The notes beneath the pieces were generated by a model. The model had not been told where the DNA came from. It searched no databases and saw nothing but the letters and a program-made list of their open reading frames with translations. DNA of 64,000 nucleotides from Dasypus novemcinctus (Eukaryota; Chordata; Mammalia; Cingulata; Dasypodidae), in contig NC_080673.1 of the NCBI RefSeq assembly GCF_030445035.2, positions 162,746,216 to 162,810,215 of the forward strand, given 5' to 3'. Within the stretch, counting starts at the first letter, position 1. Each line of letters starts with the position of its first letter. The translations under genes and the position numbers were made by a program. This document shows positions 48,001 to 61,739 of this stretch, piece after piece.

Positions 48001-50489
48001 TATCTGTGTGAGGAGTTCACTATGTTCCTGGGGTAGAGCTCACCCAGGAGAGAGTAGTCACAATGTTTAATAATGCTTCACCCTTAATACAATAATATGT
48101 ATATCATTCAGATTATTTGCTGGCCCAGTTTACATAGATGCTAAATCCTAGAAAAAAAATGAGTAGGTAATAAAGGAATGAATTAAAGTAAAAAAGGAGG
48201 AACATTACAGATCACACAAAAGTATAAATAGCAAGGCATCAAAATGTGTCTTCAGTGAGAGGGGATTAGGAACCTTTTCTTGAGAAGTGATGTTTAAGCT
48301 ACTCTCTGAAGGAAAAATGACTAAATCATGTCTCTGAAGCTTTCAGGAAGAAAGATCCTACTAGGATCTTGGATGGTACCTGAATCAGATTAAAAATACT
48401 GATTATCTCCTCTCCTTTGCTTAAAAATTATTTTAGATTTTTCTAGTGCAACATTAAATGGCCTAATTAAACCATGGTGCCAAGATAGTTTCAATTACAT
48501 TAGATTTAATTACTTACACTACATTTAAATTAGTACAGTCTGAAATTGAGTTACCTCTCTCGCTTACATTGTTTTTGTACAGTAGTTCCATGATGGGTTT
48601 CTATTTCTGTGTGCAAATGTTACAGTTCTTGCTTATTTCAGGTGTAATTGCATTTTCATTTCTTTTCAAGGCCAAAGAATTAAACTAATATTCTTTCTTC
48701 CTTTCCTGAAATTTCATCTCCTTATTAAAGTTAAAACATTTGCATAAAACATTTCAAATGGACATTACGTAATTTCTGAATTAGATGGGTCCAAAGGAAG
48801 GCCAATTCCCAAGAAAAAACAAAAGATAATTAGAGAGGTGAAAAGTAGCAATTAGCTCTTTATTTATGGTTATATTTTTCAAAAAGATATTCACTTATAA
48901 ACATATGTTGCAGTGCTAGTTTACTATTAAAAAATGGAAATATGGACTATCTGTTAAATGAGAATAGAGATTGCTTTGCTTTCTTAAAATATAACCAGTG
49001 AACACGTCAGATATAAAAATGAAAGCAATGACAGCTTTTGTATCTTATGATAATGAATTTAAAGGGTTTTATGTTTTAACTTCATTGTTTAGTTTTGCTT
49101 CCCAGATTGCCAGTTTTCCAAAACAACACAAAACAAAACAAAACCCCTAAGAACAAAAGTCAGTGAAGCCAATGAGAAAGTTAACTAAACTAATAGTCAA
49201 ATCAGTTAAGGATATAGATGTGGTATCAAGTCATGTAGGGAAGTCTATCAATCTTGTCTAAGACGGTTTAGAAAAAGTAGTCTTGACATCTCTTTCAGCA
49301 TTGTTGGGGGAAGTCTTATTTGTAGAGTAGACGGTAAGGACCTGGATATATCCATTGATCAAAGGTAAATAAATAGAATTAGTCTTAAGAGTCTGTCTTT
49401 TTGCTATCCTACATGTTTACCTTACTCAAGATACCTCTCCAAGCCTAAAAAGACCTTTCCATTTGATGCTCATTACAGGTAGTATAGGAAACTGGGATTT
49501 AGGAAAGAATGATGGATCACATGGACTGGTAATGAGATAATCTTATAAATAGTTACTTTTAGGGGGAACCAGAAGTTGAACATAACCAATTGCCAGGAAA
49601 GTAAAAAGAAAAAAAGAAAATAACAAAACAAAACAAAACAAAAAACCAAGGTTCAAAACTTATAATTAGTATTAAGGAAGCAATTTGAAACCTGCAGTTG
49701 ATAAGATACCAGAAGCGTCAGTTACTAGAAGAGCATAGTAATGGAGTAGGACATGAGGCATGAGGGTCCAGGATCAAGGAACCAGGGTGAATTGCCTATG
49801 CTTCTTATTTTTCTATGAGTGTGGATGGTTCCTCTGAGTAAATGGTACCACACTGGAAAGGCCACTTCCCACCCTAGGGACTTAACCAAACTTTACCCAT
49901 TCTCTTGTTTCTGCTCATTCCTAATTTTGCTTTTGACCTTTCCCTGAACAAATCACCAGAGGGTATCACTCCCTTCTTGGAATTTCAGTTGCTTTTTTGT
50001 CTTGCACTGTTCATTTGCCATCTTTTATGGTTAGTGTTTTTTTAACACAATTACATTTTAACTCTATGTTATACATATTTACATGTAACTCATACTGAAA
50101 ACTCCTGAATGATACAGAAAAAAACACCTTGTGTATTTTTGGATCCTCTACATTGGAGATCTTTATGTTTCTGGTTATGATCCATTAGTGGATGGAGAAA
50201 TTAATTTAAAAATATATAACGTAGCAAATAGAAAATAACAAGAAATTACATGTAAAAGGAAATATTTTCATGACACAGTACATGTGAGTGTGTGTATGTT
50301 TTTTGTGTGTTCTGGGTCATGATAAAGAAGTTTGAGTAATATTGCCCTTGAGAATTTAAGAGATGGCCCTTTCTATAACTAGGATCCAATAAATATATAT
50401 TTTTTATTTCTCTACTTACGAAAAACAGGTTTATGAGAAAGGTAAGATCCATAACGAAGAACCAAATATTGGGTGGAAATCTTTGATAA
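48001..50489. other. Unique non-coding DNA
   Basis: AT-rich, no gene and no repeat that I recognise, apart from short (aaaac)n runs near 49125-49145 and 49625-49645. Confidence 0.35.
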
Positions 50490-51010
50490 GTTTTGAGTTA
50501 GATGACACAGAGGTAGAGTTCTGACTTTTGAGATTGCAAATCTTTCTCAGTTTTAATTTTCTTTATAAAATAGGCTAAAAATACCTAACTCTTAGGAATG
50601 CTCTAAGGATTAAATTAAATAACGCCCACAAAATTTGTGGTAAAATAGGATATGAAATGCAAACATAGGCTACTTCTTTGTGCTTAGTATTATGCCAGAA
50701 ACGCTAATTCATATGAATGAAATGAATATTTATTCATAGATAGAGAGGAGTGTTTAGCTGTGTGGACTCCTGATCTGAGTGCTTAGGTTCAAGTCTTTCC
50801 TTTCCTATCAGAGTTAGTATGATGGTAGGAAAGTTAATTGACCTTTTGAATTCTTCACATGTTTAAATTATTAACCTAAAGTATTTCTCTCTGTATCTTT
50901 AAAATGAGGATAACAATTGCATGTAATTAAATGACATAATATATAAAATATGCTTAGTTTGGTGCCTGGCATATGGTAATCTCTCCATAAATGACAACAG
51001 TAATTATTAT
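50490..51010 (+). mobile_element. Two MIR SINE remnants
   Basis: 50490-50640 ('ctttataaaataggctaaaa', 'ttaggaatgctctaaggatt') and 50750-51005 ('tatctttaaaatgaggataa', 'tttggtgcctggcatatggt') both follow the MIR order. Highly diverged. Confidence 0.65.
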
Positions 51011-52731
51011 GTCATTTAAGTCATCTTTTTCTTTATTCTTTCTTTTCTTCCCCCTCCATTTACCTTTGAGTACTTTTGGGGTAAACACATGAGCATATAT
51101 GTGGTGAAACAATTGTTGAATATTGGTTGTACCTTGAGATCTATTACTGAATTCTTAATTAATAACTTCTTCCCTGACCAAAGACCAGACCACAAATCCC
51201 CTTCTGTCCATCACTCCCGGGTTTTTCCTATTCATTTACCCCAAACCATGTATTTGTACCTACTGTACGTCATCTGTAGTGCCTTTTGCCTATTTGACTT
51301 CTGCTTTTATTTGGGACTCTGAGTTTGTTCTTTTTTCTCATTCCCATGGTGTGCCAGTTTTCTCTATCTAGAATTCTAGCTCAGGTTAGAATCCCAGTCT
51401 GCTGCTTGCTTAGAAGGAAAGATTGAATAGTGCCTTAAAATTCAAACTACCCAGAATACTAGGGAAATCTTTTTCTATGCTGTGAGAAAGGCAAAGCCCT
51501 AAATAAATGCTGTGTGATAAAAATAATAATGTTGGAACAGCTCAGAAGCTGTGCTTTTATAATCAATGTCTGTGGAGGGGTCTTCACACAACTATTTATA
51601 CTAGCACAAAAGGTAATGAAGCTTGAAATTTCCTAGTGATTTGCTGGAATGAAGTAAACAGTTCTATACAGAATGTCCAAACAGCCTTGAATCTTTCCAT
51701 TCAATAATCTGACAATCAGTTCTAATTCTTTTTAGGTACTTTTAAATGTTATCCCCATGTACTTTCTTATTTTTGAGTCTGGTGAAAGAAATGGCCCTGG
51801 AACAGTCCTATTTACTTCCTTCCCCCCCTTGATTTTATTTGATTTTGAACACTTTTTCTCCAGGTAGTTATTAGCTCTATAAGCATTGGAAATTACACAT
51901 TGAAATTCAAGAAAGGATAACTGCTCATTTTATGGTTTGCTGTCTTTTAAGAGTAATTTTAATATTTGCTTCAAACATGTCTAAAACTGATAACTAAGAT
52001 TAGCCATTATTATTTTTCAACATTATAATGGATACTGAAAGAATCAATTAAAAATAAGAACTGTGCTACATAGTCCAACAATATAATGAACCTTCTTTAT
52101 TTAATGCTTGATAATAGATAAGAGTGATCGAATTTAAAGGACTAATGAGATAGCTGACTCTATTGAGCAACAGACAGAAACTTGAATCTATACAAAGAAA
52201 TGTGGAGCTCCAGAAACAGAAAAATAAAGACATATTTAAAAGACAATAGGTTTTAATTTCCATCTAACTTAAAAGATAATTGAATGTTTAAATAAAAAAA
52301 TAGTAGCAATATACCATATGATTTATAGCATATGTAAAAGTAAAATGTATGACTGATAATAGCACAAAGGATAGGAGGAGAGGATTGGAAGTTTACACTC
52401 TCAAAACTCTCTCCTATTAACTAGAACAGGCAGTACAGAATACAAACCAGAAACTGATGGTCCATAAGCAAAATATGCCCTACAACTGTGTTAGATTAAT
52501 CTGCCTGGTAGTATTTCAAAGTCTGACAATTTTGCATACGTTCCTGACTCTTGATTTTTCTTGAAAAAATCTGGGTCCAACTGGTCTGTATTCCTACATG
52601 GCAGCAATTAGATGGAGGTGAGTAGCTGCTACTTTGTTGGGCTAGGTCATGTCCTCTCCAGTTTTTCTTTACTTCCATCATTTCTTAGTTTATTTCTGAC
52701 ATTGAGAGTTAGCTCCCATTTATCATCTTAT
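51011..52731. other. Unique non-coding DNA
   Basis: No gene or clear repeat. Confidence 0.35.
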
Positions 52732-53157
52732 TCTTTTTTTTTTTAAAGATTTATATTTTTATTTATTTCTCTCCCCTTCCCCCTCCAACCCCAGTTGTCT
52801 GCTCTCTGTGTCCATTCGCTGTGTGTTCTTCTGTGACCACTTCTATCCTTATCAGCAGCACCAGGAATCTGTTTTTCTTTTTGTTGCATCATCTTGTTGT
52901 GTCAGCTCTCTGTGTGTGTGGTGCCTTCTTGGGCAGCCTGCACTTTCTTTCGCATTGGGCGGCTCTCCTTACGGGGCACACTTCTTGCATATGGGGCTCC
53001 ACTACGCAGGGGATACCCCTGCGTGGCATGGCACTCCTTGCACGCATCAGCACTGCACGTGGGTCAGCTCGACGCAGGTCAAGGAGGTCCGGGGTTTGAA
53101 CCGCGGACCTCCCATGTGGCAGGCGGACGTCCTAACCACTGGGCCAAGTCTGCCGCC
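52732..53157 (-). mobile_element. Armadillo-type SINE, full length
   Basis: Same layout as 37975-38386: minus-strand head at 53157, B box near 53095 (plus-strand 'ggtttgaacc'), T-run at 52734-52744. I see no clear target duplication. Confidence 0.88.
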
Positions 53158-54954
53158 TCTGGTAATTTTTGTTTGTTAGTCTGCTCAGTGTTTATTTTGT
53201 TCCCTCCTTTAGACCTGGCAATTGAATTTCTTTTGGGGAATTCTCTCCCCCACTTCCTCCACTCCTGCCTTACTCAGTTGCATGACTTCTTGGTCCAGCA
53301 ATTAATAAAATTGCCCTTTCCCCTAATAATTTGAAATTTTAGAGAAAGGAAAGGAGGAGAATCTTTGGTTCTTATTCATTCTGATTGCATGGCCTTAAAG
53401 AAATGCCATTTGTTCTCATCCTGTTTCCTGTCTTCCTTGATAGTAAGGCCTTTAGCTTTCATATATTTTATATGTTATTTAAACCATATTATTCTAATAA
53501 AATTTGATTTTCCTTAAATTTTCTACACTAGCATCAGTGTAGATTGTTTGGAAACAAAGATATCTAAGGCAGGATTTAATGAAATGTTAGACCAGGCACT
53601 GTCCCTACCTAAAACTCTGCCAGGAATGTGTATATGATGGACAGGAGCAGTGGTTGGGCAAAGTTTTCTGTTACAATTGATATCTTCAAACAATTTATGT
53701 TTTCAGTATTTTAAGGATTATTTTTCCTCTTGTATTGCTGTCCATTTCTCTTATTTTTGTTTACATCTTCCCCCCCCCCCAACTTACCTTGTGTTTTTAA
53801 TTATTCACGCTTTCCTTCTATCAATTTTTTTCCTTTTACTGATTTGGATGTTATAGATTCTACTTCTATTGTTTAACTTGACTACCCCAAAATTTGAATA
53901 TGATTTACTAGATTAAAACAGTTTAAAGTTCAAACATTTTAAAGATGAACAGTATCTTAACTCACTCCTAGAACAATACAAAGATCTTAGAATGCTTTAT
54001 CCTGTGTTACTAGCTTCAATCGTTTGTATTATAGTTGTTTAACAATTTAGTTCTACATTGTTTTTTATATACTTCAAATCAGAAACCACTATCATTATTT
54101 TGCGTCATTGCTATTGTTTAAAATTTGTATTCTTTAAAATCCTTCCTGCAATTTACTTCTTTCTTCAGGTTCAGGTTTCTTCTTCCAAATATTTACAGCC
54201 TTTATAATTTTATTAGCAGGAGGTGAAACAGGAAGCTATTAGTCATATACTCATTATTTGGTTATCGGAATTCATTTTGTTCCCACTACTAAATATGGAA
54301 TTCTAGGTTGCTTTTATATTTTCTCAACTCTTTAAAGACACCATTCCACTGTTGTGTGTTTGTGTGTGTTTTGGGGGGGGGCAGGGCTTCTTTCTTTGTA
54401 ATTTAGAAGCATGCTGGTTTATTGTTCCTTTGCAGTAATCTCTATTAATACTTTTAAAATTTTTTCCGTAATTTGGAATTCTATAGTTATATTATAATGT
54501 GTATAGATGAGGAATTAGTTTTATTTACACCCTCATTGGTTTTCCAGAATAAGTCTTTATGTATTCTAGAAAAATTTTAGTCATTATTTCTATGAATATT
54601 GTCTTTTCTCCATTCTTCCATTCTCTTTCCCTGTAATACCAATTAGATATATATTAGACCTACTTATTTTGTCTTTCATGTCCCTTAACTCCTCTTTCAT
54701 ATTTTCTGGCATTTTAATTTTGTGGGAGTAATAATAATTCTTTCCTTGGTGTGGCTTATCTATTATTTAATTTACTCAGTGAAGCTTTCCTTTATTATGT
54801 CAATATATTTTTTAATTTTTAGATATCCCACAATACTTATTTCACTCTGTTCATATTTTCTTTCACCCTAATTTTTACTTTCTACTTCTTCCTTGAATGT
54901 GAATAATAAAATGTTTAAATAAACAATACATTGATGTGTAGAATATAATTCTGG
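53158..54954. other. Unique non-coding DNA
   Basis: No gene. A C-run at about 53771-53780 and a G-run at about 54373-54381 are the only striking features. Confidence 0.35.
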
Positions 54955-56490
54955 GGGAAAAGGATTAAAATTTTTATTCTGGTAACAGGTACACAATCTG
55001 AAATTTCCCATTTTAACCACTTCCAAATCCACAATTCACTCATGTTAATTGCATTCACAATATGTGCTACCATCATCACCATCTGTTACACCAACACCCC
55101 AAATAGAAACTCTACCAATTAATTATTAACTCCCTATCTCTACTTCATCCCTGAACCAGATAACCTATATTTAAATTTCTGACTCTCTGAATTTTCAAAT
55201 TCTAGTTATTTCATATAGTAAGAGTATACAATACTTTCCTTTTTTGTGTCTGACTTGTTTCTTGCAACATGATGTTGTCAATGTTTATTCATGTTGTAGC
55301 ATATATCAGAATTCATTCCTTTTACAACTGAATAATATTTCATTATACACATTTTGTTTAAACATTCATCTGGGGTTGCTGTCATCTTTTGGCAATTCTT
55401 AATAATATTTCTATGAATATTATGTGTAAGCACCTGTTAGAGTTCCTTTAGAACTCTAGTGTAAGCTCTGTTAGAGCACCTGTTAGAGTTTTTCTTTGGG
55501 GGGGGCGGGTATACACCTAGAAACGATTTCATATGGTAATTCTATACAAAACTTTCTGAGAAACCATCAAACTTTTTTTCATTCTCACCAACAGTGTATG
55601 AGGGTTCTTATTTTTCCATATCCTCTTCAACACTTCTTACTTTCTGTTTTTAAGTAGTAGCCTATCTAGTGGGTGTGAAATAATATCTCATGTGGTTTTG
55701 ATTTACATTTTCCTAACGATTTAATGATGTTGAGCATCATATCATGTGCTTTTTAGACTATTTGTATACTTTCTTTGGAGAAATGTCTATTCAAGTTTTT
55801 TTCCCATTTTTAAAATAAAGTGTCTTCTTATTGTTGATTTGTAGCAGTTATTTATGTATTTTTTATATCAAACACTTATCAGACAAATAGTTTCCAAATA
55901 TATTCTCCAATTCTGGGGTATTCTCCCATTTTGAGTTGTTTTTCTTTCACCTATTTGTAGGTTGTCTTTTAACCTTCCTGGTAATGTCCTTTGTTGTACG
56001 CATTTTTTAAATTTTATTTTAATGAGTTTCATTTATTTATTTATTTATTTTATTTATTTATTTAATTCCCCTCCCCTCCCTCGGTTGTCTCTTTTCTGTG
56101 TCTTTTTGCTGCGTCTTGTTTCTTTGTCTGTTTCTTTGTCCGCTTCTGTTGTCATCAGCGGCACGGGAAGTCTGGGCGGCGCCATTCCTTGGCAGGCTGC
56201 TCCCTCTTTCGCGCTGGGCGGCTCTCCATATGGGTGCACTCCTTGCGCGTGGGGTTCCCCTACACGGGGGACACCCCTTTGTAGCACGGCACTCCTTGCG
56301 CGCATCAGCACTGCATGTGGGCCAGCTCCACACGGGTCAAGGAGGCCCGGGGCTTGAACCGCGGACCTCCCATGTGGTAGACGGACGCCCTAACCACTGG
56401 GCCAAAGTCCGTTTCCTCATTTATTTTTTTGTTGCTGTTGCTCGTGCTTTTGGTGTAAAGTCTAAGAAACTATTGCATAAAACAAGTGCA
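54955..56490 (-). mobile_element. LINE-1 3'-region fragment, split by a SINE
   Basis: Antisense LINE-1 text: 'gtgctaccatcatcaccatc' (55065), the 'tcatctggggttgctgtcat' stretch, 'ttggagaaatgtctattcaa' (about 55780), and 'gttgctcgtgcttttggtgt' on the far side of the SINE (about 56435). ORF2 C-terminal sequence is included but has no open frame. Confidence 0.8.
56039..56416 (-). mobile_element. Armadillo-type SINE inserted in LINE-1
   Basis: Minus-strand SINE with head near 56416 and A-tail (repeated TTTA on plus) at about 56039-56065. tcatttattt occurs at 56029-56038 and 56417-56426 and is the likely target duplication. It disrupts the LINE-1 and so is younger. Confidence 0.88.
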
Positions 56491-57184
56491 ATGCTATTTA
56501 AAATATATATATATTTGGTGCCTTGTCATCCTACCAGGCCTAGTCATATTTTTCCTTCTAAGCAACACACCAGTTAGCCCTACCCCAAGGATAACCACAA
56601 TTATCAAGGCCTGTGCCTCTATATGGTTTGGGGTGACAATGACCTCTGCCACTTCTACCCTTCTGTGCCATACAATTTACTAGTAAGGCAAATATTCCCA
56701 TGTGGTTTAGATGATAAGAAGCTGGCCTCAGCTTTTCCAAAGTACCCTTGCCACTTCTGTTTTTCAGGCTGTGTAGTTTATAAAAACAAGATTTTACTGT
56801 ATCCTACTCTGCAACTTGTTTTTTTTAACTTGATATTTTGTAATCATCTCTCATTTTAGTATATATAGACCTTCCATATTTTTAGTGACTACATGGATAT
56901 GATGTTCCATAATATTTAACCATCTTTTTATGATGGACATTTAGGCTAACTCTAATTTTTTACTTTAATTGGATATTCAATAAACCAAGAAAAGCTATCT
57001 ACCCAAAGAATTAAAACACAATAAAATTATCTGGATGGACTATCTACACCTCTCCCATTCTTTATGACTTCACTTTGTACTATCCAGATAAATCAAAAGG
57101 TATTCTGAAGACAGGCCCTTTAACGGTAACAATTCCTTCCAAGTCTCAGATAACCAACACAATCTCCACTTTGATTTATAATGG
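56491..57184. other. Non-coding DNA with possible old LINE text
   Basis: 56780-56990 resembles an antisense old LINE 3' region ('gatgttccataatatttaac', 'tttttatgatggacatttag'). Nothing else. Confidence 0.3.
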
Positions 57185-57680
57185 TGTAGAAGTTTGATAT
57201 CGTTATGAATTCCAAAAACATTGGATTATGTTTGTAATCTGGGCTGTATCTGGGCATGATTGAGTTATGATTAGGGCTTTGATTGGGCCATATCATTAGG
57301 GCATGACAGATGAAAGACATGGCAAAGGACAGAGTTGAGGGTTTTTGATGTTGGAGTTTTGATGTCAGAGTTTGATGCTGAAGCCTTAAACTGGAGCCCC
57401 AGGAAGTAAGTACACAGAGAAAAGAGAAGCAAGACCTGGGAAGAAAGGAACTCTGAACCCAGAGAGGAGCAAGACCCTGGAAGGGAGGAACTCAAGAAGC
57501 CTGAAACCTCACAGACATTGGCAGCCATCTTGCTCCAACACGTGAAAATAGACTTTGATGAAGGAAGTAACTCATGTTTTATGGACTGGTATCTGTAAGC
57601 TCCTACCCCAAATAAATACCCTTTATGAAAACCAACCAATTTCTGTTGTTTTTCATCAGCACCCCCTTGGCTGATAATAA
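57185..57680 (+). mobile_element. MaLR-like LTR
   Basis: Starts tgtagaagtttgatatc and carries aataaa (about 57611) before a closing 'ttcatcagcacccccttggc'. It is the reverse complement of the LTR at 58957-59434 over its length. No clear target duplication. Confidence 0.7.
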
Positions 57681-57722
57681 AAAGGGAAAATAGTATTTCT
57701 ATAGATTTTGAGTCTGATTGCT

Positions 57723-58344
57723 TGTGGCAGTTTCAAATTATCAATTCCCAAAAGAGAAAGAATATGCTCGTGAGCTAATTCATTCCTGTGAGTGTAAGAC
57801 CCTTTCAAATGGACAATGTCAATGAGGCATGACTCAGTTGAGTCTCTGCCCTCTTGCTGGGTCTGGCAAAAAACAAAGACACAGACTTAGGAAAAGAGAG
57901 CCACCATTTTTGGTCTTGCCATGTGAAAGAGACTAGAGGATCACTTAAGCATGAAGCCCCCAAGAAGCTGGGTCCATGGAGCAGCTCAGAGGAGACAAGT
58001 CCTGCTTCATGCCTGGTAGTTTACATCTGAACTCTGACAGAAAGCAGAGTAGCCAAGACTGCCAAACTGAGGTACCATAAGAGGTGCTTTCTCACCAAAG
58101 TCAACTATTGTTGATCCTGACAAAGCAAGATGGCTGCTGATCTCTGACAAGTTCTCAGCCTTCTGTCCGTGCTCACAGTCTCTCAAAGTTCAGCTCCGAG
58201 AGTCAGCTATAAGCAACCAGGTATAGAGATTATCTCTTTTTGGGCCTCCTCTATAACCATAAGCTCTTGCCCAATAAATTCCCTTTATCAAATCCAACCC
58301 ATTTCTGATACTTTACATCAGCAGCACTTTGGCAACTTAAAACA
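57723..58344 (+). mobile_element. MaLR-like LTR with perfect 5-bp duplication
   Basis: 622 bp, tgtggcagtttcaaatt...ggcaacttaaaaca, with poly-A signal aataaa near 58275. TTGCT flanks both ends (57718-57722 and 58345-58349). A 5-bp duplication fits ERVL/MaLR elements. Confidence 0.8.
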
Positions 58345-58889
58345 TTGCTAATAAGAATATGGCTGAAAAGTAGATATTAACAAAAAAAAGGAATCATTAA
58401 AATGGAGTTCTATGGCCTCAAAAATTAGTTCTATGTGCAGAGCCCAGCAATGTATTTTAAAGTCGCACTAAAATTAACTTGTTCAAATATCTTTGTTTGG
58501 TCTGGATAAATAGCCTATGGTTTGCAGAAAAGAGATGATATATTTATTCTGGTTTACAAAAAGCCATTTTAGAGGTACAAATTGGATATGGACCTTTAGA
58601 GTTATGGGACTTTCTAACTCATAAAATAAACATAGCTAGTTTCCATATATTTAAAGGAATCTGTCTACAGTGCCTTAAGTCTAGACTCTGAAGGGAGTAA
58701 AATCATTTCCTCTAATGTATATTTAATAAACAAAACTGTCTACACAGAATTACTAATAGAAATTGCTTGGCCTACCAAATATTCTCTGACCTTAAAAGGA
58801 GATCATTAGAGAATGATCTTGCAATATTTTGAGAGAAAAATCAGCGGTCTTTATTTTTTATTTATTGACAAACTACTGTTAGTGATGAG
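58345..58889. other. Non-coding DNA between LTRs
   Basis: No recognisable gene. It could be a decayed internal fragment of the neighbouring LTR elements but shows no supporting motif. Confidence 0.3.
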
Positions 58890-60002
58890 TGTATTAGTCA
58901 GCCAAAGGGGTACTGATGCAAAATACCAGAAATCTGTTGGCTTTTATAAAGGGTATTGTATTAGTCAGCAAAAGGGTTGCTGATGAAAAATACCAGAAAT
59001 TGGTTGGTTTTTATAAAGGGTATTTATTTGGGGTAGGAGCTTACAGATACCAGGCCATAAAGCATAAGTTACTTCCTTCACCAAAGTCTATTTGGAGCAA
59101 GATGGCTGCCAATATCTGCCAGGGTTCAGGCTTTCTGGGTTCTAACATTTCTGGGGCTTGTTTTACTCTGGCTTCGAGGTTCCTTCTTTCCTGGGGCTGG
59201 CTTCTCTTTCCCCTGCGTGCCGACTTCCCAGGGCTCCAGTCTTCAGCACCAAACTCCAAAATCAAAATTCCAACATTAAAAGCCCTCGACTCTGTTCTTT
59301 GCCATGCCTTTTATCTGTGAGTCCCCACCCCGTGGTGCCCTAATCATAACTCAATCATGCCCAGGTACAGATCAGATTACAAGCATAATCCAATATTTCT
59401 TTTTGAAATTCATCAATTCTATCAAACTGCTACAGATATTCACTTGGGGTAGAAGCTTACAGTTACCAAAACATAAGGCATAAGTTACTTCCCTCACCAA
59501 AGTCTTTTGCCACATGTTGGAGCAAGATGGCTGCCAATATTCAGCCTTCCTCTTACTCTTCAAGCTCCATGGTCCCAGCTTCTTCCAATAGTAGCGGTAG
59601 GCTGGGATAAGTCTTGTCTTTCTCCCCAGACTCATTTCTCTCCATGCTCAGTGGCTCTGCTCACTCCACAAGGCTAGTTATGTACCATCAGGTGAAAGCT
59701 CGTCTCTCTTCCCAGGGCCTCTGCTGTGTCTGTGGAGCTGTTTCTATTCCTCAGTGTTCTTCTCCCATTGTTTACTTCCCAGGCTCTAGCTCAAAACTCC
59801 AACTAACTCCTGTGCCTTGTTGTTTCCCTTGGTGGGTGGGGACTCAACATCCTACTGAGGTGACCCAATCAAAGCCTTAACCATTATTTAATCAACTAAA
59901 AGTGAAACATCTGAATACAATACAATCTAATGCACAAACAGGTCAGTTTACAAACATAATCCAAAATCTATTTTTTTGAATTCATAATACCAAATTACTA
60001 CA
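58890..60002 (-). mobile_element. MaLR-like LTR, interrupted by another copy of its family
   Basis: Outer halves are 58890-58956 and 59435-60002. atgag (58885-58889) and atggg (60003-60007) flank it, a 5-bp duplication with one mismatch. The first half (gtattagtcagccaaagggg...) and second half (acttggggtagaagcttaca...) are collinear with the inner copy. Confidence 0.75.
58957..59434 (-). mobile_element. Inner MaLR-like LTR
   Basis: 478 bp with TG...CA ends (tgtattagtcagc ... aaactgctaca). ggtat (58952-58956) and gatat (59435-59439) are the likely target duplication. Confidence 0.75.
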
Positions 60003-60009
60003 ATGGGTA

Positions 60010-61277
60010 TAATACAAAAAAAAAAATCTGTTTCCTTTTTTATCCCTATTGGAATTGCAAACTATTTCTATGCATCCTGAAATAATATGCCCATTTCCAA
60101 AAGAAGCAGATAATTTCATTTAATATGTTAGTGAGAAGAAAAAGTTCTTGAAATGCATTACCTACAATTGTTTCTCTCGTCCTACAAATGTGTTTACAAC
60201 TTTTACATCACCTTTCCCTAGAGTAAGGAGGAAGACATACATACCCTTTTCAGAAACAAATTCCTAACTCTGCCCTTGATTTTATGGTATAATTTCTTTG
60301 TGTGTTTTATATCTATTTTTTCTCATTAGTTGTAAGCTGCTAGAAGACAAAAGAAATGCCTTCCTTATATTTATTTCCTCAGCATCTGGCTGTTTAACTT
60401 ACACCTCAACCCTGACTTTTGAGGAGGTCAAAGCCAGATTTGATGCATAACAGAAACAAGCCATAAAAAGTTTCTTTCATAATTCTTTTTTGTTTCATAA
60501 GCCTTTTTTATTTTTAAAAATTTCCACTATTCTGTTTAGTAGTTCATTTTTGGAAGTCGGTTTGATATAAACTCTAATAAAATTAGTGATTACTAAATAT
60601 TGAAGATGTAATAAATCTTCCTGCTTTACATTTTGTACAATGAAAAATTAATTTCTACTGTTTTTAGCCCAGCAAAGTTTGATTAAATTGAAGTTCACTC
60701 CCCACCTCAAATACATTTCTACTTTCTTTTTTCATTACCTTATAATGTCTTTACTTTTAACATTAACAAGTCTTTATTAATATTGTATTTGTCATAAATA
60801 TTTGTAGCTATCAAAGCTGCTAGTGTACTGCTTCTAAAGGAAGAGACACTTGTACTGCATTTTCTTAGATTTATTTCTTAAGGAACAAAAAAATATCTTC
60901 TAAAACATCAAGAAGGCCAAACTACGTCCCATCTCTCTCTCTAGCTCCTGCAACACAAATGCCACCGCAAGATTAGTAGGCATAATTGATACAAGATTAT
61001 AATTGGGAAGGGTGCCAGGATTCAATTCCTAGGTCATGGCATGCTTTGGTATTATGTTCCTAAACCTCCCAAACCTCCCAAACCTCATGATAAGCCACTG
61101 ATGCTCAACCTGTGATGCAGCAGAAAGCTCTGAGATATAATAAAGTCTTCCAACCTCACTTAGACTTGTGATTAGCAAGATTTTCAGTGGTATTGTGGTG
61201 AGTTTTCACCAATGAAGAGAAAATAGAGGAAGTAAAAAATTCAGAGAGCCATGAAACTAAAATGTTCTACCACAACA
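60010..61277. other. Unique non-coding DNA
   Basis: No gene or repeat that I recognise. Confidence 0.35.
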
Positions 61278-61689
61278 TGATGATTTGGAACTGTATATAC
61301 CCCCAAAAATCATATTCTTTAAGCTAATTTTTCCTTGTGAGTGTAAAGTTATTGTACATAGGACATTTTGATGAGGTTACCTCAGTCAAGGTGTGACCCA
61401 GGGTGGACGTTAATCCACTACTGGAGTCATTTAAAACAGAAAGAAATTTAGACATAAAGAAAGAAACCCATAGGAGCAAGAAGTTGAACACAATGGGGCC
61501 CTGGAAGAGAAAGGAGAGATCAGAAGTTGCCTCCATGTGGCCGAGGAACCAGGGATCACTGGTATCTGGTCTTTGGGAAGAAAATATCACCTTGATTTAG
61601 ATATTCTCATATCTCAAACTTTAAGCTTATAAATTCCCATTGTTTAAAGCCAATGGTATCTACTTTAAGCAGCCTAAGAAACTAAAACA
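61278..61689 (+). mobile_element. MaLR-like LTR
   Basis: Begins tgatgatttggaactgtat and ends ttaagcagcctaagaaactaaaaca. The ending is the one expected for the copy at 20688 and shows what is missing there. Confidence 0.75.
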
Positions 61690-61739
61690 CATAATTACCT
61701 ATGCACCTTGATTAATAAATGCAAAAAATAATTGTTCAG

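Noticed and set aside
52808-53334. Overlapping 92-146-codon plus-strand open frames
   Set aside because: They are antisense to the SINE at 52732-53157 and run past its edge with no motif.
57271-57639. 122-codon minus-strand frame
   Set aside because: It lies inside a MaLR-like LTR. The similar frame at 58916-59320 arises from another copy of the same LTR.
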